This document shows positions 17,477 through 25,651 of a DNA stretch of 64,000 nucleotides, in pieces (positions within the stretch are counted from its first letter, which is position 1; each line of letters opens with the position of its first letter). The position numbers were made by a program, and so were the translations under genes. This stretch comes from Arthrobacter sp. HY1533 (GTDB taxonomy: Bacteria; Actinomycetota; Actinomycetes; Actinomycetales; Micrococcaceae), in assembly GCF_027568515.1 (NCBI RefSeq), contig NZ_JANKZF010000006.1, positions 186,001 through 250,000 on the forward strand, read 5' to 3'. Under the pieces are notes generated by a model. That model saw only the letters and a program-made list of their open reading frames with translations. It was not told the origin of the DNA and did no database searches.

Positions 17477-17992
17477 ATGAGAAGCACGATGCGGACCATC
17501 AGGCCTGCATGGCTGGTGGCCGTGGCCATTGTCCTGGCCGTCCTGGGATGGGTGGCCACCGAGCTGACCTCCCGCGCCAGCCTGGCCCTGCCCGTGCTGC
17601 CGCTCAGTTCCCTCGCCACGATGGGCCTCATAGTTGTTGTGTGCCTGATCCTGGGCCTGAAGGTGCGCCGCTGGCGCGACGGCAAGCGGGACAAGGTCCT
17701 TGACCCGCTTATGGCCGCCCGCACAGTGGTGCTGGCCCAGGCCTGCGCCTACGCGGGGGCCGTGCTGCTGGGCTGGCACACCGGGATCCTGCTGGACCAG
17801 CTGCCAACGCTGGGCCTGCGCACCGAGCTGGGCGTGATCTGGCAGATGGCAGCCCTCATGGCCGGCGGCGTGGTCATGGTGGCCGTGGGCGTCGCCGTCG
17901 AACGTTTTTGCAAGCTCCCGCCCGAGGACGGCGAACCGCCTGCGCCCCCACGCACCAAGCGCGAAGGACACGGAGAGGAAGAATTTGCCTAG
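17477..17992 (+). CDS. DUF3180 family membrane protein
   Basis: 171 aa from the ATG at 17477, preceded by GAGG 5 nt upstream; an in-frame ATG at 17444 would add 11 residues. Four hydrophobic segments are predicted (about 10-28, 40-58, 80-100, 120-140), then a charged Pro/Glu-rich tail. The family is found next to the folate genes in actinobacteria and has no assigned function. The following PH-domain gene overlaps its end by 8 nt, so they are co-translated. Confidence 0.8.
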   Translation: MRSTMRTIRPAWLVAVAIVLAVLGWVATELTSRASLALPVLPLSSLATMGLIVVVCLILGLKVRRWRDGKRDKVLDPLMAARTVVLAQACAYAGAVLLGWHTGILLDQLPTLGLRTELGVIWQMAALMAGGVVMVAVGVAVERFCKLPPEDGEPPAPPRTKREGHGEEEFA

Positions 17993-18506
17993 GCAGCACA
18001 GCAGCGCCATTGACCCCGAGGGTGTGCAGTTCCTGCGCGTCTCCGAACGGCTCATCACCGCACGCTTCATTTCCGCCGGCATCGGCGCTCTCATTTTTCT
18101 GGCCATCACCATGGTGCCGCTGGCCCTCAAGCTCACGGGCGTGTGGGGCGGATACCCGGCCTGGCTGGCCTGGGCGGCCCCCGCAGTGGTGCTTGTCATC
18201 GCAGCGTGGGAGATGGTGCTGATCCCGCGCCAGGTGCGGGCCATCGGCTACGCCGAACGCAACGAGGACCTGCTGGTCAGGGGCGGCATCCTGTTCCGCC
18301 GCGTCATGGTGGTTCCCTACGGCCGCATGCAGTACGTGGACGTCACCATGGGTCCGCTGGAGCGCATGCTGGGCCTGAGCACCATCCACCTGCACACCGC
18401 ATCCCCCGGCACCAACGCCGTCATCAACGGCCTGCCCGCCGCCGAGGCCGGACGCCTGCGCGAGGCGCTTTCGGCCCGCGGTGAGGCCAAATTGGCCGGG
18501 CTGTGA
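17985..18506 (+). CDS. Bacterial PH-domain membrane protein (YdbS-like)
   Basis: 173 aa starting at TTG, with GGAGAGGA upstream inside the DUF3180 gene. Two hydrophobic segments (about 28-48 and 55-75) precede a bPH2 domain with RQVRAIGYAERNEDLLVRGGILFRR, PYGRMQYVDV and GLSTIHLHTASP. The bPH2 pair YdbS/YdbT in Bacillus affects resistance to other strains' toxins; the role here is unknown. GTGA overlap links it to the next gene. Confidence 0.85.
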   Translation: MPRQHSSAIDPEGVQFLRVSERLITARFISAGIGALIFLAITMVPLALKLTGVWGGYPAWLAWAAPAVVLVIAAWEMVLIPRQVRAIGYAERNEDLLVRGGILFRRVMVVPYGRMQYVDVTMGPLERMLGLSTIHLHTASPGTNAVINGLPAAEAGRLREALSARGEAKLAGL

Positions 18507-20023
18507 GCGGCCCCCTCACCGGCGGCCCCCTCTCCGCCGATCCCGTCTTCACCACCGACTCCGAAGAGACCTGGCACCGGGTCCACCCGGTCTCGCCCTT
18601 GGTCCGCGGCTGGGTTGCCGTGGCAGCGGTCATTTTCATCTTTGGCCGCAACTCCTTCGACTCCCTGCTGGCCGGCGGCTGGGAGGACGGGGGATCCGTG
18701 ACTGGCGGGACGCCCGTGGGGATCATTGGCGCCGTGGTGGGTGCCGCCGTCGTCATTTTCGGCATCTCCTTCTTCCTGTCGTGGCGCTTCACCCGCTACC
18801 AGGTCACGGATGAGCATGTGCACATCAACTCCGGCGTGGTCTTCCGCCAGCAGCGCCAGGCGCGCATTGACCGGGTGCAGGCCATCGACGTTGTGCAGCC
18901 GCTCGTGGCGCGCGCCTTTGGGCTCGCGGAGCTGAAGTTTGAGGTGGCCGACGGCGGGAAGTCGGCCATGAAGCTGTCCTTCCTGAAGCTGGACGAGGCC
19001 AAGCGGCTGCGGGCGGCAATCCTTGCCCGTGCGGCGGGCGTTCCGATGGACCCGCAGGCCCCGGGGCAGGTCCACGAGGCCCCGGAGAACCATGTCCTGA
19101 CGCTGAATCCTGGCCGCATTGTCGGTGCGGCGTTCTTCAGCGGCACCACGGTTTCCCTGTTGATCGTGGGCATTGCGGGGGCCGTTGTGGTCTCCCTCAG
19201 CAAGGAGCCCTCCATCCTCGTGGCGGCCATCCCCATTGCGCTTGCCTTCATTGCCGCCTACTGGAAAGCCGTCACCACGGACTACAACTTCCGGGTTGCC
19301 GTGTCCCCGGACGGCGTCCGCCTGCACTACGGCATGCTCGAAACCCGCGCGCAGACCATCCCGCCGGGCCGGGTCCAGGCCGTCGGCGTCACCCAGGGCC
19401 CCATCTGGCGGATGGCCGGCTGGTACAAGGTGCACGTCAACGTGGCCGGCTACGGTGCGGACTCCTCGCAGAACGGCACACGCTCGGTGCTCCTGCCCGC
19501 AGGCACCCTTGATGAGGTCATGACAGTGCTGGGCCTGGTGTTCCCGGACCCCGGCACGGACCGGCCCTTCGAGGTGTTCACGGCCGGGCTGCGCGGCAAG
19601 GGCACGGACGGGGGCTTTGTGAACTCGCCGCGCCAGGCCCGCTGGGTCGACCCCCTGGCCTGGCGGCGCAACGCCTTCCACGCCACCGGAACGGCGCTGC
19701 TGTGCCGCCGCGGCTTCGTTTACCGGCAGCTGGACGTTGTGCCGCACGAGCGCACGCAGTCGCTGGGTCTGCGCCAGGGTCCGCTTGCGGCCGCCCTGGG
19801 ACTGGCCAGCTTTGAGCTGCACTCGACGGTGGGGCCCGTGCGGCCGCTCGTGAAACACATGTCGGTGGCCAACGCCCTGGCACTCTTTGATGCCCAGGCC
19901 CTGCGGGCGGCCATGGCGCGGCGCATCCACAGGGCGGAAAAATGGCTGGCGCCGGAGGTGCCCGCCACGCCGCCGCCAACAGAAGCAAACAACAGCAATG
20001 AGGAGACAAACCGTGGCGATTAA
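18503..20023 (+). CDS. Large PH-domain membrane protein (YdbT-like)
   Basis: 506 aa from GTG. Two N-terminal membrane segments (about 35-50 and 73-95) are followed by repeated bPH2 domains; the blocks YQVTDEHVHINSGVVFRQ, FRVAVSPDGVRLHYGMLETR and LLCRRGFVYRQLDVVPHERTQ mark three copies, with further membrane segments near 205-255. It is the partner of the preceding YdbS-like protein and probably forms a membrane complex with it. Its last 11 nt overlap the next gene. Confidence 0.85.
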   Translation: MSGPLTGGPLSADPVFTTDSEETWHRVHPVSPLVRGWVAVAAVIFIFGRNSFDSLLAGGWEDGGSVTGGTPVGIIGAVVGAAVVIFGISFFLSWRFTRYQVTDEHVHINSGVVFRQQRQARIDRVQAIDVVQPLVARAFGLAELKFEVADGGKSAMKLSFLKLDEAKRLRAAILARAAGVPMDPQAPGQVHEAPENHVLTLNPGRIVGAAFFSGTTVSLLIVGIAGAVVVSLSKEPSILVAAIPIALAFIAAYWKAVTTDYNFRVAVSPDGVRLHYGMLETRAQTIPPGRVQAVGVTQGPIWRMAGWYKVHVNVAGYGADSSQNGTRSVLLPAGTLDEVMTVLGLVFPDPGTDRPFEVFTAGLRGKGTDGGFVNSPRQARWVDPLAWRRNAFHATGTALLCRRGFVYRQLDVVPHERTQSLGLRQGPLAAALGLASFELHSTVGPVRPLVKHMSVANALALFDAQALRAAMARRIHRAEKWLAPEVPATPPPTEANNSNEETNRGD

Positions 20024-20939
20024 GCCGGGACGGCTGGGCATCGGAATCATTGGCGCCGGCAAGGTGGGCGCCGTCCTGGGGGCAGCGCTGCGCGGAGCCG
20101 GGCACGCCGTCGTCGGTGTTTCCGCCGTGTCCGAGGCATCTAAGGAGCGGGCCGAGCTGCTCCTGCCCGGGGTCCCCGTCCTTGAGGTGGCCGAGATTGT
20201 GGAACGCGCCGAGCTGGTGCTCCTGGCCGTGCCCGACGACGTGCTGCCCGAGCTCGTGGCCGGGCTCGGCACCATGGGGGCCTGGCAGGCCGGGCAGCTG
20301 GTTGCACACACCTCCGGCCGCTTCGGCACGGGTGTCCTGGCCCCCGTGAAGGCCGCTGGCGGCATCCCACTGGCCCTGCACCCCGCCATGACGTTCACGG
20401 GCATGAGCCTTGACTTGAACCGGCTGCCGGATTGCACCTTCGGCGTCACGGCCGATCCCGCCATGTTGCCTATCGCACAGGCGCTCGTGGTGGAAATGGG
20501 GGCCGAACCCGTGGTCATCGCCGAGGCCGACCGCGTGCTCTACCACGCGGCCCTGGCCCACTCCGCGAACCACATGGTCACGCTCGTGGCACAGGCGGCA
20601 CAGGTGCTGGGCGACATCGGCGTGGAATCGCCCAACCAGGTCATGGGCCCGCTGCTGCGGGCGGCCCTGGAAAACGCCCTGGCCTCCGGTGAATCGGCGC
20701 TGACCGGCCCCGTGGCCCGCGGCGACGCCGGAACCGTGGCCGCCCATGCGGCGGCCCTGCGCGAGCACTCCCTGGACACCGGCGCGGCCGACATCCTCGA
20801 CGCCTATCTCGCCATGGCCACGGCAACGGCCGCCCGCGCAGCCAAGCGCCGGCTCCTCTCCGCCGAGGCCTACCTTGGCGTGCAGGCCGCCCTCACCGCG
20901 GACGACGCCGGGCCCTCCGGCGCGGCCACCGGCGCCTAG
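20013..20939 (+). CDS. Rossmann-like and DUF2520 domain protein
   Basis: 308 aa from the GTG at 20013, chosen because AGGAG lies 7 nt upstream. GIGIIGAGKVGAVLGAAL is a dinucleotide-binding loop, and LVLLAVPDDVLPELVAGLG follows as in ketopantoate-reductase-like proteins; LHPAMTFTG and the C-terminal helical DUF2520 part complete the family. It is often encoded next to panC, which suggests a role in pantothenate synthesis (a reductase), but that is inference. No biochemical function is assigned. Confidence 0.85.
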   Translation: MAIKPGRLGIGIIGAGKVGAVLGAALRGAGHAVVGVSAVSEASKERAELLLPGVPVLEVAEIVERAELVLLAVPDDVLPELVAGLGTMGAWQAGQLVAHTSGRFGTGVLAPVKAAGGIPLALHPAMTFTGMSLDLNRLPDCTFGVTADPAMLPIAQALVVEMGAEPVVIAEADRVLYHAALAHSANHMVTLVAQAAQVLGDIGVESPNQVMGPLLRAALENALASGESALTGPVARGDAGTVAAHAAALREHSLDTGAADILDAYLAMATATAARAAKRRLLSAEAYLGVQAALTADDAGPSGAATGA

Positions 20940-20948
20940 GGCGCGTCC

Positions 20949-20976
20949 CGGCCCCGGAACGCGGGGGCCGTGCAGT
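20949..20976 (+). terminator. Possible weak terminator before panC
   Basis: CGGCCCC pairs with GGGGCCG around an 8-nt loop, then TGCAG and five T. It lies 9 nt after the DUF2520 gene; panC may still be reached by read-through. Confidence 0.45.
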
Positions 20977-21018
20977 TTTTGAGTTGTCGACTGTCCTGAA
21001 ATGAAGAAAGTGAAGACC

Positions 21019-21945
21019 ATGAGCATTGCCTTGGTGACAACCATTGCCGAACTGAAGGCCGCAACCGCGGCGCTGCTGGAGGAACGGGCCGGGGCCGGTG
21101 CCGCAGAATCGGGCACGCTGGGCCTGGTCCCCACCATGGGGGCCCTGCACCACGGCCACGCAGCATTGGCCCGTGCCGCAGTTGAAGAGAACTCCGTGGT
21201 GGTGGCCACCGTGTTCATCAACCCACTGCAGTTCGGCGACCCCGGCGACCTGGCCCGCTACCCTCGCACCACCGAGGCGGACCTGGCCCTGCTGGGCGAG
21301 GCCGGCGTGGACATCATGTTTGCCCCGTCCGTGGAGGAGATGTACCCCGGCGGCGAGCCCATGGTCCGCGTCACGGGCGGAACCATGGGCGAGATACACG
21401 AGGGGGCCTCCCGGCCCGGGCACTTTGACGGCGCCCTGACAGTGGTTTCCAAGCTGCTCCACGTGGGCATGCCCAACACGGGCCTGGCCGCGCCGGATGG
21501 CTCCGGGCGCCCGGCCTACCGGGCCTACTTTGGCCAGAAGGACGCCCAGCAGCTGGCCCTGGTGCGGCGCATGGTGGCGGACCTGAACTTCCCCGTGGAC
21601 ATTGTGGCCGTGCCCATCATCCGCGACGCCGACGGGCTCGCCTCCTCGAGCCGCAACCGCTTCCTGTCGGCCGAAGAGCGGGAATCGGCGCTGGTGCTTT
21701 CACGCGCCCTGGAGCTGCTCAAGGGCCGTGCCGACGCCCACGAGCCGCTGGACATTCGCTCCGCCGAGGAGCTGGTGCGCAGCGCCCCGGGCGTTGAACT
21801 GGACTACCTGGAGGTGGTGGACCCCGACACCCTCGCGGTGCGGGCCGAGCTCTGCCAGGACACACCCTTCACGGGCCAGGCGCTGGCGATCATCGCGGCC
21901 AAGGTGGGGCCCGTCCGGCTCATCGACAACGTGCTCCTCGGTTAG
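21019..21945 (+). CDS. panC: Pantothenate synthetase
   Basis: 308 aa from the ATG at 21019, with AAAGTGAAG just upstream; an ATG at 21001 is the alternative. [17 protein letters not shown] is the HIGH-type nucleotide motif, INPLQFGD and [16 protein letters not shown] the pantoate/beta-alanine and ATP blocks, and [11 protein letters not shown] the KMSKS-like loop. It joins pantoate and beta-alanine using ATP. A short insert (near 157-170, [15 protein letters not shown]) extends the loop before the FGQKD block. Confidence 0.95.
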   Translation: MSIALVTTIAELKAATAALLEERAGAGAAESGTLGLVPTMGALHHGHAALARAAVEENSVVVATVFINPLQFGDPGDLARYPRTTEADLALLGEAGVDIMFAPSVEEMYPGGEPMVRVTGGTMGEIHEGASRPGHFDGALTVVSKLLHVGMPNTGLAAPDGSGRPAYRAYFGQKDAQQLALVRRMVADLNFPVDIVAVPIIRDADGLASSSRNRFLSAEERESALVLSRALELLKGRADAHEPLDIRSAEELVRSAPGVELDYLEVVDPDTLAVRAELCQDTPFTGQALAIIAAKVGPVRLIDNVLLG

Positions 21946-22035
21946 CCGCCAGGCGGCAGACCGGCATCTCCTCGGCTGGGCCCCCGGGCGCGAGGGGCCC
22001 GCTGCGAGCATGCGAGCAGTGGGAGCGGGTGGGGA

Positions 22036-22087
22036 CTATCCGCCCGACGGCCGCGGGCGGCCTTTCGGTCTCCTTTACGCGGCCTAC
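22036..22087 (-). repeat. Dispersed repeat, copy 2 (inverted relative to copy 1)
   Basis: Read on the minus strand it begins GTAGGCCGCGTAAAGGAGAC and contains AAGGCCGCCCGCGGCCG and GGATAG, matching copy 1 at 12508-12562 apart from a few bases and a 3-nt length difference. As with copy 1 it lies directly downstream of a terminator hairpin when read in its own direction. It fills most of the panC-ribokinase interval together with that hairpin. Confidence 0.8.
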
Positions 22088-22090
22088 GGA

Positions 22091-22133
22091 AACGCCGGCT
22101 CTGCCGCCCTTGAAGGGCAGCGGAGCCGGCGTT
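22091..22133. terminator. Bidirectional terminator between panC and ribokinase genes
   Basis: AACGCCGGCTC pairs perfectly with GAGCCGGCGTT, and inside it TGCC/GGCA and CCCTT/AAGGG extend the structure. It lies between two convergent genes. T-rich ends are short on both strands. Confidence 0.75.
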
Positions 22134-22149
22134 CTGCGTGAGCCTGGGA

Positions 22150-23082
22150 CTACAGCCTTGCAGCCACCTCGGCCACCGTGGGGTATGCGGTCTGCGTGCC
22201 CTTCTTTGTTGCGGCCAGCGCCGCAGCAACCGAGGCGTAGCGGGCGGCATCGGCCAGCGTGCTGCCGTCGGCCAGGCGTGCGGCAACTGCGCCCGTGAAG
22301 GCGTCGCCGGCACCTGTGGTGTCAACGGCGTCAACCACTGTCGGGGCAATGCGCACCACGGGCTCGGCGGTGTTGGTGGAATCCAGCACTACGGAACCCT
22401 GTGAGCCTAGTGTCACCAGGACCTGGTGCAGCCCGCGCGCGGCGAACTTGTCGATGGCGCCGTGCCAGTCCGCGACAGGTGCGTCGGGGGCCGGCATGGC
22501 AAAGCCGCCCAGGAACTGGGAGGCCTCGTGGGCGTTGACCAGCAGCACGTCCGTCAGCTGCGCGAGCGCATCGGCCACGGGAGCGTAGGGCGAGAGGTTC
22601 AGCAGCACTGTTGCCCCGGCGTCGTGCCCGGCCTGGGCAGCAGCCTGCACGGTCTCCAGGGAGACCTCCAGGCACAGGCACACCACGGCCGCGTCCCCGA
22701 ACAGGGCCGGGGCCATGTCGGCCGGGGAGAGGGTGCCGTTGGCGCCGGCGTTGATGATGATGGTGTTTTCCCCGCCCGCATCAACCGAGATGACAGCAAC
22801 GCCCGTGGGCTGGGCCGTGCGGCGCACATGGCTGACATCCACGCCTGCCCCGGCCGTGGAGGCCACGAGCATGTCGCCGTTGGGATCCTGGCCCACGGCG
22901 CCCAGCAGGGTGACGGTGCCGCCCAGCTTGGCCGCCGCAACGGCCTGGTTGGCGCTCTTGCCGCCCGGGTTCACGGCAAAGCCGTTGCCGTGCAGCGTCT
23001 CGCCCGGGTTGGGAAGGCGTTCGGAGTAAATGGTGAGGTCCGCGTTGAGCGAACCGGCCACCACTATGCGGGCTGCTGTCAT
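22150..23082 (-). CDS. rbsK: Ribokinase, PfkB family
   Basis: 310 aa from the ATG at 23082, which overlaps the MFS stop (ATGA); AGAGG lies upstream. VVAGSLNADLTIYSERLPNPGET, NPGGKSANQAVAAAKLGG and the C-terminal VDTTGAGDAFTGAVAARL (catalytic Asp) are the PfkB and ribokinase signatures. It phosphorylates ribose to ribose 5-phosphate in the cytoplasm. In this operon it would use the ribose released by the nucleoside hydrolase. Confidence 0.9.
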   Translation of the reverse strand: MTAARIVVAGSLNADLTIYSERLPNPGETLHGNGFAVNPGGKSANQAVAAAKLGGTVTLLGAVGQDPNGDMLVASTAGAGVDVSHVRRTAQPTGVAVISVDAGGENTIIINAGANGTLSPADMAPALFGDAAVVCLCLEVSLETVQAAAQAGHDAGATVLLNLSPYAPVADALAQLTDVLLVNAHEASQFLGGFAMPAPDAPVADWHGAIDKFAARGLHQVLVTLGSQGSVVLDSTNTAEPVVRIAPTVVDAVDTTGAGDAFTGAVAARLADGSTLADAARYASVAAALAATKKGTQTAYPTVAEVAARL

Positions 23083-24497
23083 TGGGAAACCTCTGCGTCG
23101 ACGGGCTTGGGAACCAGCAAGGAGGCGGCAAAGGCTGCCGCCGTGATGGCGAGGGCAACAATGACCACCGTCAGGTAGGAGCCGTGGCCGCCCAGCGGGG
23201 CGGTGGCAACCAGGACGGCCGGCAGGACCAGGAAGCTGAGCCCGGCGCCGAGGTTGAAGGCGCCGGCGTTCATGCCGGGCAGGAATCCGGGGTTTCCCTC
23301 GGGGGAGAGGACCACGCCAAGGCCATTGAGCATGATGTTCACCGTACCGGCGTACATGATGCCCAGCAACACGGTTCCGGTGATCATCCACGGCAGGCTG
23401 TGCAGGCCCAGGAAACCAACAATGGCCAGGGCAACAATGCTGCCCAGCAGGCCCACGCGCAGCATGGTGGTGTAGCCGATGACCGGGGCCAGGCGGCCCG
23501 TGATGGGACCGAAGAGCCAGCCCAGCAGGGCATACGGTGTCAGGATGATCAGGCTCATCTGCGTTGCGCCGATGCCAAAGCCGGGGTCCACAGCCTGCAC
23601 GAATGCCGGGACAATGCCGTTGATGACCGCGAAGATGCCTGTCATGGTCAGCATGGTGGTCAGCAGCGGGGCCCAGGTGGAGCGCTGGCGCAGGTGCACT
23701 GTCTCAACCATGGGGTGCGGGGACACCTTCTCCACCTTCCAGAAGGCCATGAAGGAGACAACGGAGACCAGGGCCAGTGCCAGGGAGGTCACGAGCGGGA
23801 CGGTGGCCATGCCACCAATGAGCTTGCTGGCCTCGTTCAGCGCGGTCAGCAGGGCACCCACGGCAACGACGATGAAGAACACGCCGAGCCAGTCCATCTT
23901 GGTGCCCTCGCCGGGCTTTGACTCCCCGGCCAGGAGTGCGATCAAGACCACGGCAACAGCGGCGATGACGACCATGAGCCAGAAAATGCTGCGGAAGCCA
24001 AAGTGCTCCGCAAAGTAGCCGCCCACAAAGGAGTCAATGCCGGCGATGCCGCCGTTGACGGCCGTGATCAGGCCCATGAGGGCCCCGTACTTCTTGGGGT
24101 CCTTGACGGCGGAGCGCAGCATGATCAGGCACAGCGGGACTGTGGGGCCGCTGACGCCTTGGATGATGCGGCCCACGAAGAGCCAGGTGATGTCCGGTGC
24201 CATGGCGGAGATGATGGAGCCCACGCCCATCAGGATCATCATGCCCACCAGGACCTTCTTGCGCCCGATGATGTCGCTCAGGCGCGGCAGGAACAGTGAG
24301 AAGACGGCGGCGGCAGTGAAGAACCAGGTCTGGGACAGGCCAATGGCGGCCTGGCTGGCGTTGAGTTCCTCGCCCATGGTGACCAGGGCGGGGCTGAGCA
24401 TGGAGGCGTTGAGCTGGAAGGCCACACAGGCCGTCAGCAGTGCGACCATCAGGGCCGTGATGTTGCCGGCCTTGCTGGTTTTTACGGAGAGGCTCAC
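23079..24497 (-). CDS. MFS transporter, probably nucleoside or ribose uptake
   Basis: 472 aa with about 14 hydrophobic segments and the MFS loop motif LPRLSDIIGRKKVLVG between the second and third. Start is GTG overlapping the nucleoside hydrolase stop (GTGA). The fold resembles the DHA2 drug-exporter group, yet its place between nucleoside hydrolase and ribokinase genes argues for import of a nucleoside or ribose. That substrate is inference from context only. Confidence 0.8.
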   Translation of the reverse strand: MSLSVKTSKAGNITALMVALLTACVAFQLNASMLSPALVTMGEELNASQAAIGLSQTWFFTAAAVFSLFLPRLSDIIGRKKVLVGMMILMGVGSIISAMAPDITWLFVGRIIQGVSGPTVPLCLIMLRSAVKDPKKYGALMGLITAVNGGIAGIDSFVGGYFAEHFGFRSIFWLMVVIAAVAVVLIALLAGESKPGEGTKMDWLGVFFIVVAVGALLTALNEASKLIGGMATVPLVTSLALALVSVVSFMAFWKVEKVSPHPMVETVHLRQRSTWAPLLTTMLTMTGIFAVINGIVPAFVQAVDPGFGIGATQMSLIILTPYALLGWLFGPITGRLAPVIGYTTMLRVGLLGSIVALAIVGFLGLHSLPWMITGTVLLGIMYAGTVNIMLNGLGVVLSPEGNPGFLPGMNAGAFNLGAGLSFLVLPAVLVATAPLGGHGSYLTVVIVALAITAAAFAASLLVPKPVDAEVSQ

Positions 24498-25486
24498 GCG
24501 TCAACCTCGCCAATGTTGACCAGGGCGTCGGTGACCATGTTCCAGAACTTCGCGTGGTCCAGCTTGACTGCCACGGAGGTCTTGCAGTCGGCGGGGGCAG
24601 GGGCGCGGAAATCGGCCACTGTCATGCCCAGCGTCAGGGTGCCGGTCAACTCGATGTCGACGGGGACCTTCTGGGTGGTCATGACGGTGGGGTCGATGAC
24701 GTAGGCCACGGCGCAGGGGTCGTGGACGGGCGGGTAGTCAAAGCCCTGGGCGTCCTTGTACGTCTTGGTGAAGAACTCCATGAGCTCCATGACGAACTTG
24801 GCCGGCTTGGTGCCCACGGCGTCGATGGCCGCGCACACCTCGGGGGTGGCCAGCGCCTGGTGCGTCAGGTCAAGGCCCACCATGACAACTTCCCAGCCCG
24901 CGTTGAACACGATGTGGGCGGCCTCGGGGTCGATCTTGATGTTGAATTCGGCCACGGGGCTCCAGTTGCCCACGTGGTAGCCGCCGCCCATGAGGACGAC
25001 TTCCTTGACCCGCTCCACAATGCGCGGTTCCTTGCGGGCAGCCATGGCGATGTTGGTCAGCCCGGCCGTGGGAACCAGGGTGATGGTGCCGGGCTCGTGG
25101 GACATGACAAGGTCAATGATGAGGTCGACGGCGTGGCGCGGGTCCAGCTCGATCGCGGACTCGGGCTGGGCGGGGCCGTCCATGCCGGACTCGCCGTGGA
25201 TGTCCGGCGCGGTTTCAATGCTGCGCACCAGGGGACGGTCGCAGCCGGCGGCGAAGGGGACGCCGGTGATGCCGGCGATGGTGCCAACGCTCAGCGCATT
25301 CCTGGTGACCTTGGCCAGGGTCTGGTTGCCCACCACTGTGGTCACGGCCAGCAGCTCAATATTGGGGTTGCCGTGCGCCAGCAGCATGGCCACGGCGTCA
25401 TCGTGCCCGGGGTCGCAGTCAAGGATGATCTTGCGGGGCTCGGTGGCCGTTGCTGTTTGAGGGGTGGCAGGTATTTCCGAGTTCAC
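24494..25486 (-). CDS. Nucleoside hydrolase (IunH family)
   Basis: 330 aa from the GTG at 25486, chosen for GGAGAAAAA directly upstream. IILDCDPGHDDAVAMLLAHG has the DxDxxxDD cluster that binds calcium and ribose; NIAMAARKEPRI, EFNIKIDPEAAHIVF and PVHDPCAVAYVIDP (late Asp) follow the family. It cleaves ribonucleosides to base and ribose. It is the first gene of the three-gene operon, and its promoter region holds two palindromic LacI-type operators. Confidence 0.92.
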   Translation of the reverse strand: MNSEIPATPQTATATEPRKIILDCDPGHDDAVAMLLAHGNPNIELLAVTTVVGNQTLAKVTRNALSVGTIAGITGVPFAAGCDRPLVRSIETAPDIHGESGMDGPAQPESAIELDPRHAVDLIIDLVMSHEPGTITLVPTAGLTNIAMAARKEPRIVERVKEVVLMGGGYHVGNWSPVAEFNIKIDPEAAHIVFNAGWEVVMVGLDLTHQALATPEVCAAIDAVGTKPAKFVMELMEFFTKTYKDAQGFDYPPVHDPCAVAYVIDPTVMTTQKVPVDIELTGTLTLGMTVADFRAPAPADCKTSVAVKLDHAKFWNMVTDALVNIGEVDA

Positions 25487-25565
25487 TTTTTCTCCACGTC
25501 GTTGGGGTGCGGCTCCGGTTGGCCGGGGGCATGCGCGGGACTTGCCCGGCACGGTCGCTCCATCC

Positions 25566-25606
25566 ACGTTAAGCGCTTGACGTCGGTCACGTCAAGCGCT
25601 TGACGT
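25566..25606. promoter_or_regulatory. Two LacI-type operators in the divergent promoter
   Basis: ACGTCAAGCGCTTGACGT at 25589-25606 is a perfect 18-bp palindrome; 25566-25583 carries the same sequence with one change. Centres are 23 bp apart. They lie between the nucleoside hydrolase gene and the LacI-family gene, so the repressor probably controls both. Confidence 0.85.
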
Positions 25607-25651
25607 GCCGCGCCTGCGGCGCACGGGCCACGGCACCGATACGATCTATCC

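Noticed and set aside
18317-21221. Long minus-strand frames (733 and 547 aa) over the PH-domain and DUF2520 genes
   Set aside because: Shadows of a compact plus-strand operon with overlapping starts and stops.
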